This document shows positions 23,501 through 32,948 of a stretch of 64,000 nt of DNA, piece by piece; within the stretch, counting starts at the first letter, position 1; the number at the start of each line of letters is the position of its first letter. Location of the stretch: contig JAULBX010026607.1 of assembly GCA_032358255.1 (NCBI GenBank), positions 1 to 64,000 of the forward strand. Direction: 5' to 3'. The notes under the pieces are model-generated. The model did not search any database, was not told where the DNA came from, and saw nothing but the letters and a program-made list of their open reading frames with translations. Position numbers and translations under genes: made by a program. Source of the DNA: Heterotrichella gracilis (Eukaryota; Sar; Xanthophyceae; Tribonematales; Xanthonemataceae).

Positions 23501-23873
23501 AACATATGAGTAGCCCGGAGCTGACGCGCTGTGTTTACCCTGGCGCAGGTTATGTGGGTGGGGACGAGCTCATTGAGATCACGCCACTGCAGATCAGGTG
23601 CGGCCTCGGCTTGGTGCTTCTGCGCCGTACATGGTGGTGGTGGTGCTTTACATGTTGCATATATGTTTCTCGGTGCTCGTTGCCCTGTGCTGCATCGCTG
23701 CATTTGGAGCACACAACTCTTAGGGCTGCGTAGACACACCTGCCTGTTTGGTGTGTGTGCTGTTGCGCCACTGTTGTGAAGGCCTGTGTGACTGACGCGT
23801 GTGGGGGTGCAGGTTGCGCAAGCGGTTGCTCGACCCCAGCCAGCGCCGGCAACAGAAGCGGAAGGATGGATGA
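17593..23873 (+). CDS. TypA: TypA/BipA ribosome-associated GTPase, probably mitochondrial
   Basis: TypA/BipA is a translational GTPase of bacterial and organelle ribosomes, needed for assembly and stress tolerance. Thirteen exons: 17593-17806, 17887-18100, 18320-18575, 19340-19589, 19843-20038, 20452-20642, 20956-21013, 21239-21344, 21819-22020, 22348-22472, 23084-23189, 23549-23597, 23813-23873. Phases close, giving about 675 aa. The N-terminus (about 65 residues, Arg/Ser-rich, no acids at the start, ending KRSYASS) resembles a mitochondrial presequence. G motifs follow: [26 protein letters not shown]. Elongation-factor domains and the BipA C-terminus ([63 protein letters not shown]) are all present. 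The long introns hold an unusual number of exon-edge copies. Confidence 0.96.
19008..19378 (+). repeat. tandem duplication of intron end plus exon 4 start in TypA
   Basis: A unit of about 190 bp occurs twice (from about 19009 and 19203). Each has CACCATGCATGA, an ACCAAGTCCACTGC block, CCCCTTCCCCTACCT, a CGCAG acceptor and GGCTGGGCCTC. The second contains the working acceptor (exon 4 from 19340). The first has an intact acceptor at 19143 and reads [10 protein letters not shown] before diverging. The CCCCTTCCCCTACCT stretch is itself present three times. Confidence 0.88.
20184..20263 (+). repeat. echo of TypA exon 5 end
   Basis: About 80 nt repeat the last part of exon 5 (source about 19954-20036), 230 bp downstream within intron 5. 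The copy starts at AGGATGCGG and ends near CGACCCACC. It has lost the donor and carries substitutions and small indels. Confidence 0.88.
21587..21690 (+). repeat. echo of TypA exon 9 start with intact acceptor
   Basis: About 104 nt repeat the first half of exon 9 (working copy from 21819), 232 bp upstream. A GTGCAG acceptor precedes it at 21581-21586, and the frame stays open for about 45 codons before a stop. Using it would replace the conserved BipA C-terminal domain with a short unrelated tail. Confidence 0.9.
22090..22195 (+). repeat. echoes of TypA exon 9 end and donor
   Basis: The last 40 nt of exon 9 with its donor (21981-22026) recur at 22093-22138, offset 112 bp, still ending CACGGCAG followed by GTGAGG. 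A shorter third remnant (GTGCGCAAAG) lies at 22180-22190. Degenerate GTTAGGG/GTAGGGTTT words sit between the second and third copies (22149-22166). Confidence 0.85.
22230..22347 (+). other. long C-rich polypyrimidine tract before TypA exon 10
   Basis: About 110 nt dominated by CCCC/CCACCC runs lead into the CCCCGCAG acceptor at 22347. The complementary strand has many G runs, so a G-quadruplex or i-motif is possible here. No other content is visible. Confidence 0.6.
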
Positions 23874-23891
23874 TGAGGGGAGGCCATGGCA

Positions 23892-23920
23892 CCCTAAACC
23901 CTAACCAGCGGCAACAGGAG
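23892..23920. repeat. interstitial CCCTAAACCCTAA plus echo of TypA terminal exon
   Basis: Two plant-type telomere units on the C-rich strand are followed by CCAGCGGCAACAGGAG. That segment matches CCAGCGCCGGCAACAGAAG near the end of the last TypA exon (23841-23859), about 65 bp upstream and just past the stop codon. Confidence 0.75.
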
Positions 23921-24241
23921 ATGGGGTTCTATTGGGTGCACGGCCAAATCAATACCCTGGGCAGTGCAGGGGAGGGGAAGCGCTTGTGCTGAACACATTT
24001 TTTTGACAACTTGTTCTGGGCTACTGGCTTGCCACATTGGCACCGGGAGCAGTTTGATTCTTTTGGACTCTGTTGCAGCCTGCTTATAGCTTGTTCTCAG
24101 GTGTATGTTACAAAGCACAACGGTGGACAAACGCAGGCCAGCAACGCAGCACTCAGGATCAGTGCAACCTTGTGAACTGTACAAGAATGTCAACGATGCC
24201 AACGGGTCACAACAGACCTGCTTGGGTCTGCAAGCCCCCAC

Positions 24242-24246
24242 TTACA
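24242..24246 (-). terminator. candidate TGTAA signal, FKBP12 gene
   Basis: TGTAA read on the minus strand, about 170 nt after the FKBP12 stop. Motif and spacing only. Confidence 0.4.
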
Positions 24247-24414
24247 TGCCAGACCCCTTTTTTGTTGGAAAACTGCAACAGCAGAGGCATCAGTACATTG
24301 ATAGTGAGGGGAATGCACGTGTAACTGTTTGGTCTCTGTAACCGGCAGCAGTTGTGGACACCCACGCTAGAACTGTGGTCGCGACTGAGTTCGCAACTCA
24401 GCAGTGGTTAGCCT

Positions 24415-25165
24415 CTACTTCAGGCCAAGGAGCTCCACATCGAATAGCAGGGTTGCATTTGGCGGGATGACGTTGGGGATGCCTCCGGGACCATAGGCAT
24501 AGTCTGGGGAGCAGGTGAGCTTTGCTCGTTGCCCAACAGACAGCTTTGCCACACCTGCAACAAGGTGGGCGCCTTAGAAAGAAAGAAAGAAACAGAACGC
24601 CCCCACACACGCCTGTACCAACACGCGCCGTGAGGAAGCTGTGCTAGATGGGCAAGACCAGGCACAGAGCCGCGGAAGTGGGCTCCAAGCATACGAATCA
24701 GAGCACAAGAAGTGTCTTTCTGTACACGAGTCATGGCAGCTGTTCCACACGTGCACTCCACACATCGTTGGTGACGGAAAACCCAACGGCATCACCACCC
24801 ATCACCGTGATGAAGATGCATGCATGATGAGGGCCGTCGGTTGAGACAGAATCAAATACAACGGGGTTCGATTGGCGTTACCCATCAACCGATTTGATAA
24901 TATCGCGGAATCTAACTGCAGCTGACGGCGCAATCTGCGAGCTGGCGATGCGCAATCAGTTCAGTTGTTCCAGCGCACCTTCGTCCCAGGCCTTGATAAC
25001 CTGCCCCATCCCAATCTTGAACTCGAAAGGTGAGCTCCTGTCCCTGCTGGAATCGAACTTCTTGCCGTTTGTCAAAGTGCCAGTGTAATGGACCACCACT
25101 GTCTGTCCCTTCTTGGGGAAGGTGACCCCGTCGCCTGCTGTGATAGTCTCGATATCCACACCCAT
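24415..25165 (-). CDS. FKBP12: FKBP12-type peptidyl-prolyl cis-trans isomerase
   Basis: A cytosolic single-domain FKBP that isomerises X-Pro bonds and, in plants and algae, is the rapamycin receptor acting on TOR. Two exons, 24979-25165 and 24415-24554, make 108 aa, the exact length of FKBP12. The fold is complete: VETI-like first strand, [20 protein letters not shown], a VIKAWDEGV segment with the pocket Trp, and [27 protein letters not shown]. The exon 1 donor is GTGCGC. Reading through it gives a short false tail. The ATG at 25165 fits the family start MGVDIETI. A second in-frame ATG at 25222 would add 19 residues and is less likely. Confidence 0.97.
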
Positions 25166-25913
25166 GGCTGCTAGTTTTGACAAACGCGATATTGATACGA
25201 AAGTTCGGTGAGCAAGAAACAACGCGATGCCAACGGTAATTATACAGAGGCAGACTGGTACACGTTGGCAGATAAATACCTATTCTCATCACCCCTACTG
25301 TGAGGTACCTCGGCACTCCCCGTTTTCGTAATATGGGCAGCCCGTCAGATGCCCCAACACGACCTGCCTCAGACAAACACCCTGTGTCTAACCTTTTTAA
25401 GGCTCAGACTTCCTACAACTTGGGCGTGCTCGGGCCACCTGACCATGTCTGTGCTTCCGATGCGCCCAACAGCAAATGCCCATTTGCATGCATGCATGTG
25501 CAAAACGAAATCCCTCGTGACTCCTCACTAGGTGTTGCAGTACCAACCTATGTATGCGTATACATCTTGCAAACCTCTTTAGAAGACGCCTATGCACTAC
25601 AACCCGAATATGAGTGATAGGAATTCTTGCTTGCCACAGCCACCGATACCAGCACAAGAGGCGTGGACAAGAAGCAATATCAACTATGCAAAGCTCCTCC
25701 TCGACACTCATCAGATGGAGCATGCTTGCAAACAACGCACGTCTGTTCTGGACATGCACATCAAAACTAGGAAGTCACAACTCAGAGCTCACAATATTGT
25801 GCTGTTGGTCAGTTGTGCCCAATCTATTCTTGAAACCACTGCTCAGCACCCTTCCCTCTCACAAGACAACGCCACAGGGAGTGGCACTCAGCTTGCATAA
25901 ACACCCACCCTGC
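25166..25913. other. intergenic: FKBP12 promoter side and PRISE 3' flank
   Basis: About 750 bp between two minus-strand genes. It should contain the FKBP12 promoter next to 25165 and the 3' end of the duplicated PRISE exons. The open frames here show no homology and no splice extension. Confidence 0.45.
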
Positions 25914-26849
25914 CTATTCCTCCCTGTCCCTTCCCCCCTTGCTGGTCCCCGGGGGTATGACCTTGAGGTCCCTGAGCTCTTGAAACCTCCTGAGGAACAT
26001 CTTGTCATCATCCACGCACATGCCATGGTATACCCAGCCTGGCCCAGCAGGTTCACGCTGCTGAACCAGTCGCCCTGCAAGGCACCACGGGTGGTCAGGA
26101 AACGAAACTGGTGTATGTAAAGATGTAGGCTTGTACAGATACTTGTGAGACGAGACTTGTATATATACAGCATTGTGCAAGGCTGTCCCCCAGCAGTGCA
26201 AGCACCCTTGCACTACATCCTCACCGGCTGGTTGAAGATGAACTCCATGGAATCCCACGTTGCCAGCTTTTCCATCGGGAACCTCTTGAGCCCGTGGTGC
26301 TCCACCAGCTTGTCCCACATGGGCCCCTTGTCCTTCATCATGGTGGTCAGGGGCAGCTTCATGGGGTAGGCCTCGGCCATGCCAAAGAACTGGCAGATCT
26401 TGGGCCAAACCTGCAGGCGCAAATATTATTTCCCTGGCAGACGCCCATATATGTTTTGAGGTGACAGGGAAGGAGCACCATGGTCTGGTGGGGCCCGCAA
26501 GCATGGATATTGTAGCATGTGCCAACTGGGAAAAGTACCTTTGATGTGCAACAACTTGCTTTTAACGGATGTTCAGGCAACTAGACCTGACCCCCTGGCA
26601 AGTGCATTGCAGCCCTCGACTGCTAGAGTATGGTTGGAGCGCGCACCATTCCTCAACCCCTACACACAAATCCCTCACCCCTGCAGCTGCCTGCTCACCT
26701 GGCACCACCTGAAGGTGTCCCCATTGGAGCAGTTGAAGTGGCGGTTGGCGCACTGCGGCTGGGTGGACGTGAACACTATCGCACCCGCCAGCACATCCAC
26801 ATCAACCGCCTCTGTCAGGGCCTCATACGTCTCCTTGGGGCCAGGGAAC
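25914..26849 (-). pseudogene. tandem copy of the last three exons of the PRISE-like gene
   Basis: Three blocks copy exons 5, 6 and 7 of the gene just upstream: 26699-26849 (151 nt), 26225-26410 (186 nt) and 25914-26074 (161 nt against 159 in the source). The first two keep length, frame, acceptor and donor (GTGAGC and GTGAGG). The third has a net 2-nt gain near the GQAGY codons, so the conserved CVDDD...DLKVIPPGT end falls out of frame if spliced normally. Copies differ at many codons, several conservatively (for example NHFNC[C/S]NGDTFRWCQ-type sites), so it is not recent. It may be a relic or an alternative 3' end, because exon 4 could splice to 26849 in the same phase. Confidence 0.85.
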
Positions 26850-27545
26850 CTGCGGATAGCAGGGGCACTTGTTATATTCTGCAATGGGGTCAAGTGAGTG
26901 ACATGTAATTAGTGAGACAAGAAACAAGTTGGCCCACTCAACCTGAGGCAATTCCCAGGGTTAGGGTTTAGGGTTTTCAGGTCTATCAAAGCACGTGCTC
27001 ATCCAGCTGTGGTACATACTTGGGACCAACATGGGTTGAGGTGAATCGGGTCTGGTGCTGGCTCTCCACATTAGCTGCACCATGTGTACACAAGGAATGG
27101 GCCCACCTTGAACAATCCCACAACGTACGCCACACACGACGAGGGGAGGGCTAGGACCTGTACCCGAGTCAGGCCCCAGGGCCAAACTGGCTTCGGCCAT
27201 TATGGTAGGGACACGTGAGGGAATGACCAGCCTCCGAGGCTGGCTCTCTCTCACTCTGTCTCTTCCTCAACCAACGCCCTCATTCTTGAGATGAGGAGCG
27301 TAGTTATTTATTTATTTATTTTGACGCATTGTCTACATCACACAATGAACGTCCGGCCATCACTGCCAATTGATTGAATAAATGGCCCTCTTCATCACCT
27401 CGACCAATGCAGACGTTGCCAGCCCATATGTGACAGCCCTACTGCTCGTTATATGCCTTCTTTGACCAACAGCGCTGGGTTCAGTGCAGTCAGCGCACCA
27501 TGGCTATGCTAAATACCGTATCTGCTCCACCAATCGCCACGCTGC
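26850..27545. other. junction between the two PRISE 3' copies
   Basis: About 700 bp separate the copied exon 5 from the stop codon of the intact last exon. GGTTAGGGTTTAGGGTTTT lies at 26959-26977, near the upstream edge of the second copy. A block at about 27000-27320 has a different texture: an 8-bp-stem hairpin CCAGCCTC/GAGGCTGG (27228-27244) and a (TTTA)n run at 27302-27322. It could be a decayed retroposon, but I recognise no family. Confidence 0.45.
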
Positions 27546-30500
27546 CTATTCCTCCCTGGCTCCCCCTTCCTTGCCGGTCCCTGGGGGTATGACCTTGAGG
27601 TCCCTGAGCTCCTGGAACCTCCTGAGGAACATCTCATCATCGTCCACGCACATGCCCTGGTACCCCGCCTGGCGCAGCAGGTTGAGGCTCATGAACCAGT
27701 CGCCCTGTACAGCACGCCGGGTCAGGATTGGATCATGAGTAAGGCAACTGGACGCTTGTGCACAGGCACCATGATGATGGAGGCACCATGATGATGGAGG
27801 CACTGTGATGCTGGGACTTGTGGACTTTACATGGCATTCCATGGCATGTATTACCTAGATTTCATGTTGGGCGGCACAATATCCACACCCAACGTGTGTG
27901 TTGATAGATACCAGTTTAAGACTTGTACGCAGTGCGCAGAGGGCTGTTGACCTGCGTGACGCTAGCCGCTAATGCGCAGGGTTGCCAGCAATTGCAATCA
28001 CATGTGCACCGTCCAGTTTTCCCTTGCCAGGAATGTCAAAACCCTTGTTCCATTCCCGCACCGGCTGGTTGCAGATGAACTCAAAGAAGTTCCACGTTGC
28101 CAGCTTTTCCAGCGGGAACCTCTTGAGCCCATGGCCCTCCACCAGCTTGTCCCACATGGGCCCCTTGTCCATCATCATGCTGGCCAGGGGCAGTTTCACG
28201 GGGTAGGCCTCGGCCATGCCAAAGAACTGGCAGATCTTGGGCCACACCTGCAGGCGCAGATATTGCTTGGCAGAACGTGTCACTGATTACACTGATTAAC
28301 ACACGGTGGGCCACTAATTGCACTTAACGCGCCATGGCAGGCGGGACGAGGCATGAAGCTGGTGGCCTTTTGGAGGCATAGGGCATGCACATCTTGGGTT
28401 ACATGTGGATATTATACTAGAATGTGGCACAATCAATTAGGAAACAACTGTAGGAAGGAAAGTAGGCGCACACCTGGCACTGCACCGGGGACATGAGCTG
28501 AGGTGGTCCAACACCCCTTAGGGTACCCGCTCAAAACCCTCCCTTTGTCCCACCCACCTGGCACCACCTGAAGGTGTCCCCATTGCAGCAGTTGAAGTGG
28601 CGGTTGGCACACTGCGGCTGGGTGGACGTGAACACTACCGCCCCCGCCAGCACATCTACATCAACCGCCTGAGTAAGAGCTTTGTACGACTCCTTGGAGC
28701 CGGGGAACCTAGGGTATTCAGCGCATGTCTGCAAACTCTAAAAGTAGCAAACCATGGATGATTGTTGCAAGTCATCTGACTGCTAAGAGTAATCTGGCTG
28801 CGTTGCTACTAGCATTCTGGGAATGCCTGTAAACTAATATGGTGGGTATCATCAAGTTTTGCAACGTACACGCTGATCCACTTACATGTATGATAACCAT
28901 ATGAGACTCAATTAGGTCAGGATTGAAGTGTAACAATCCCGCTCCTGGCAACAATGGACCGCATATGAGTATCCAAAACAAGGGTGAGAATTGGGCAATA
29001 TGTACCTTTCTTAGGGTTTAGCACAACCCAGCATCCCAAAACATACCCCTCCCCCTACCTGAGCGGCAGGCCCATCTCCTTGCACAGCGCAGCGTAGACC
29101 GCTATGGATGTGAGCAGGTTCATGTTGCTGCCGGTGCTGAAGCCAATGATGGCCATAGGCAGCAGGGCGGACCAGGTCCATGCAGCATCCCCGCGCACAC
29201 GCTCAACCAGGTAGTCCTCCAAGTCGTGCTGGAAATTGGGAGGTGGGTGCCTGTGAGGGTGTCACGCGTGTGTCACAAAACATATAATATGCAAGGGGAA
29301 AAATGCGTGCCACAATCATTGAAACTTGCGGTGCCATTACAGCAAGGGTTGAAGGGATATTGTGCTTGGTGCATGCAGCGGGAGCAAAATCATTAGTTGT
29401 GCTGCTACAAATAATGTCACCACCAACGCTATTTGACAGCTGTTCCCCTAGGGTTCAGCTGCCTGTAGGGCAGAGCACACCTTGGATCGGTCTCCGTGTG
29501 GGGCGTCTTGAGGTGCACGCCCAGCTCCTGCCCTACATAGCACCAAGCAAGTGCGTTTGCCTCGGTGACCTCACAACAAAATGTCATTGTGATCACCATC
29601 AGGGACTGTCATCAACAATACAATGCCTTACTGGCAGGTACTGAACATGCCATGGAATGGATCGGATCCATTCAGGGGTTTACCTAAAACTAGGGTTTTA
29701 GGGTCTTAGGAAAACTGCTGTTTGTCGACAATGCTCATGTGGCTGTTGCTGCTTTAGTATACATGCCACCTACCCACTGCTTACACACTGAGGTCACATG
29801 TGCAATCCTGGCTGGTCAAGGGCACTGCCATGGGCCATATAAGCATGATTAAAATGATGGCACCATGGCAAAGCAGTCACTGTGACAGGTTCAGCAGACC
29901 TAAGCTTCTAACTAGCAAAAGTCAACCCATGCAAGCAGTTGCAAGCCCATATCATCAACTATGTTGCTCAATGACAAGCCTTAGAGCATGCGCGTACTAC
30001 TGCTAAATCATCTATAGCCAGCCAGTGCGGCGATGCAGCGCCATGACATGGTGGCACATTGTGGAAGATGAACCGATAGGGATTGTGAAGCCCTATTGGC
30101 GCATCATGACATGGTGGCACAGTGCGCAGCATCCCAGCAGTCATCTAGTCGCACTCACCATACCACTTGCTGCCCAGATTGACATACACGTGCTTGAGGG
30201 GGCACCCAGCAGCCTCCAGCCCCTCCAAAATAGCAGCGATCATGGTGCGGTTGATGTTGCTGTCTGCAAAGGGGTTCCCTGTGATGTTCAAGGCGCAGTG
30301 GAACACGTGCATCACGTGGTTGATGCCCTGGCTTTGAGGTGACTGACGGTGTCCTCCTTGTTCAGCAGGTTGAGGGGGACGTGGTGGACCTGTGGGAGGG
30401 GAGACATGGGCCACCTATATCTCCCCTATAACACAGCAAGCCTCCTGTTTAGGGATGTCACAATGCGTGAATTGTGTGGTCCATGACGCATAAGCACGTG

Positions 30501-31241
30501 GAAAGGAATACTGCCGTGATTTTGGACTCCAATTCCGCGAACTCAATTCCAAATTCATGGTAGTGCATGTTTCCGCTTGCTTATCTCCCAGACACAGTGC
30601 TTTGGCGCCACATCCTGGCATCAGATGAGTAGATTCTACTGCATTGTGGAGCACTGGTAAAGCACTGTGACGTGTGGCTAGACATGGCTAAGCCTATGTC
30701 CTGACCTGCCAACTTGAAGTCAACATTGCCCAGGATTATAAACCCAATGCGGCGCCATTGCATGCTGGGGCAAAGCCTTAAGGCTTAAGCGGTACGCATT
30801 AGTACTGGCAGTACTGCTCATTGAGTTGGTACAAGGTGCACGAAATTCAAGTGGCTCAGTGCAGGATCTATATGGCCAGCCCACTGCCATTTCTAATGAA
30901 GAATGGTCATAGTGGTGACGGGGGGTGAAGTCGCCATCATGGCAACTGTGACAGCACCAGGACTCTTCCTCACTGAGCCGCTGCGGCTGCGTGAGAAAGA
31001 GTCCTGGTGCATTGCCACGCCTTTAAGAGCATTGCAGAAAACCATTGGCAAGCCATGCAATGCTGCAGCAGCTAGATTGGCTTGCCTCTTCAGGAAGCTC
31101 CTGCCTGTAGCCCAGCGGCTTGCGAGACACGCTGTAGAGCTGCTTGAATCCACCCTCACGCGCCATGTACTGCAGCAGGTTGCGGCCAGTGATGCCTGTG
31201 GCTCCTGTCACCAAGGCAACCTTGTCCTGTGAGGATGCCAT
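27546..31241 (-). CDS. PRISE-like (progesterone 5-beta-reductase/iridoid synthase-like) SDR, with an apparent frameshift
   Basis: PRISE proteins are NADPH-dependent short-chain reductases of activated C=C bonds. Exons: 31086-31241, 30159-30389, 29481-29532, 29059-29250, 28558-28708, 28062-28247, 27546-27704. Marks: N-terminal Rossmann motif VTGATGITGRNLL, LGSKWYG with the usual Lys, GFSTGSNMNLLTSIAVYAALCKEMGLPLRFPGS, FNCCNGDTFRWCQVWPKICQFFG, and an end rich in EMFLRRFQELRDLKVIPPG. The first intron seems to be GC-AG (donor at 31085). Exon 2 changes frame near 30335-30345 between VSHLKA and QGINHVMHVFHC, so the total is one base short of closing. The usual NFYY active-site Tyr pair reads NFQH here. 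Either a base is missing from this sequence or the gene is decaying. Confidence 0.82.
27764..27797. repeat. short tandem repeat in PRISE intron 6
   Basis: GGCACCATGATGATGGA occurs twice in a row between exons 6 and 7, followed by a third partial unit. It is a local tandem duplication with no visible function. Confidence 0.7.
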
Positions 31242-32948
31242 GCTGTAACACACGGTCTTTCTTGATGGTTCAGAGGCACTTCAGGTGCAGCTGTGTTTGA
31301 TCAGGGTGATCAGCAGTGGAAGCCACTGCCAGTGGTACAGTGGCTATTGGATGTGGCAACACTGGACCTGGTCCAGGTATAAAGTGCACTGATAATGTGT
31401 CACCAAAGCTTGCACTGAATGGAGCCCGGTACCCGCAGGCTGCTGCAGCAGCACCTTCCAAGGAAGGCGAAGTTCAGGTCGTGCTATCGAAAACGATGTA
31501 AATAGACTAAATACACTAAGTGACCGAATAGCTTCCCCAAGCTTTAACAAACACGACCATGCAACAATACACCTTAAAGTTTAAGGCTTGCGCGAGAGAT
31601 GCTCGTGTTAAAGGCTGTCGGAACCCAGGAGAGGTAACCAGGCCTGATCGCGATCCGGGCCAAGATCCGAATATTAGCCTGGTGTGCCCCAAAACCCTTA
31701 CCAAGGGACAAAGTTGGCAACTGCAGTGCACTGGACAGGAGTCCTGAGGTACCTAGATGCTGCAGCCAGCTAAGATAAGGAAAGAAAACAGACGCCAAAG
31801 GCGTAAATAAGGCGGCATAGCAACTACGCATAGTCCCCATGTCAACAGCAGCTGCTGCTATCACAACCCTGACACCTCACATAGGACAACTTGGTGATCA
31901 CATGGTGCGGTGTAGCCATCAGAGTGATGGCCGCAATAGTGACGTAGTTGCGTAGTCACAGTTTGCAGCAGTGTGTCGTTGAATACCCTATGCAATGATA
32001 TATGCATACGGTATGCAACAAAGCCCTTGACCACAGCGGCAGCGGTTGGGGACTGCTGGCGGCCGCAGTAGGTAAATCACATCACATCAGATGCAAGAGG
32101 ACTCGATTTTATATTGCTGGACAGGTAGAATGACACGGCCCGTGGGACGGCATGTCGCACTTGTGCACAGTGACTGCATTGTCTTCCCATGTTTTGAGAG
32201 GGGGGGGGGCTGGCCTGATTTCACCCAAAACACCAACTCGCTGGGCCAGTCTAGCGGCCCTGCCACACTCGCACAGCCCTCCGGCGGGGTTCAGCGCAAC
32301 TTGTGAACAAGTGTTCACATCAAATTCATGCCAATAGCATGCACCACCACCAATTTGGCTTTGAAAGCCTTTGGAAAACAGGCCAACGTTGACTGACCAG
32401 AGTCAGAGTGAGGACACCAGCAAATGAATAGTATCATTTGTGCAAGCGCACACCTTTGAAACACTACAATCTGTTCATTCTTGGTTGCTGAGCCACAAAA
32501 AAACAGGGTAGTATACTACACTACTGCGTGCTGATAGGCTAAATCTATGTATCATCCCAGAAACTTGAAAAAACATCCGTTGCACATGCAATTGCAAAAG
32601 AATTAATTTCTGATTGCGATCAAGTCAGCTGCACTCACACTGTGGTTATAATTTCCAAAGGCATCCCCTCTATCGCCAAGACCTGGTGATTGGCCCATAC
32701 TGACAAAAGAAGCAGCGTGGCAGCGTCGAATATCAAAAACGCCAAACCCAAATGCCATCACGAAATATTGATCAATTAATAGCATGTACACAAAACATTT
32801 TACTCGGCACTAAACTCCATGTCGCGGGTGGTTCATTCATTCCTGCAGTCCAAAACGCGCTCAAAAGTACAAATTGAGGAGCAAACCGCACGGTTCACCA
32901 CACCTCATCACACATGATGTTCTGTTGTTCCAATCTCCACTCACATCC
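31242..32948. other. intergenic region upstream of PRISE / downstream of PAQR
   Basis: About 1.7 kb, mostly without recognisable coding content. It should include the PRISE promoter. A small perfect hairpin word (ACGCCAAAGGCGT at 31792-31804) following a GAAAGAAAA run recurs in inverse orientation at 40283. Frames at 32603-32791 and 31574-31864 are not supported. Confidence 0.45.

Larger units (their letters stand above)
23874..24414. other. convergent intergenic region, TypA / FKBP12
   Basis: This holds the 3' ends of two convergent genes. CCCTAAACCCTAA lies at 23892-23904, followed directly by a copy of part of the TypA last exon (23904-23920). TGTAA words on the plus strand (24320, 24338) and on the minus strand (24242-24246) could serve the two genes. 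No further gene is seen. Confidence 0.55.

Noticed and set aside
27290-27330. Poly(A)-tailed LINE insertion ending in (TTTA)n
   Set aside because: No reverse-transcriptase or endonuclease frame, no target-site duplication seen and the tail orientation is unclear. Kept only as a question in the findings.
32603-32791. 62-codon minus-strand frame upstream of the PAQR 3' end
   Set aside because: No homology and no splice link. AT-rich intergenic DNA.
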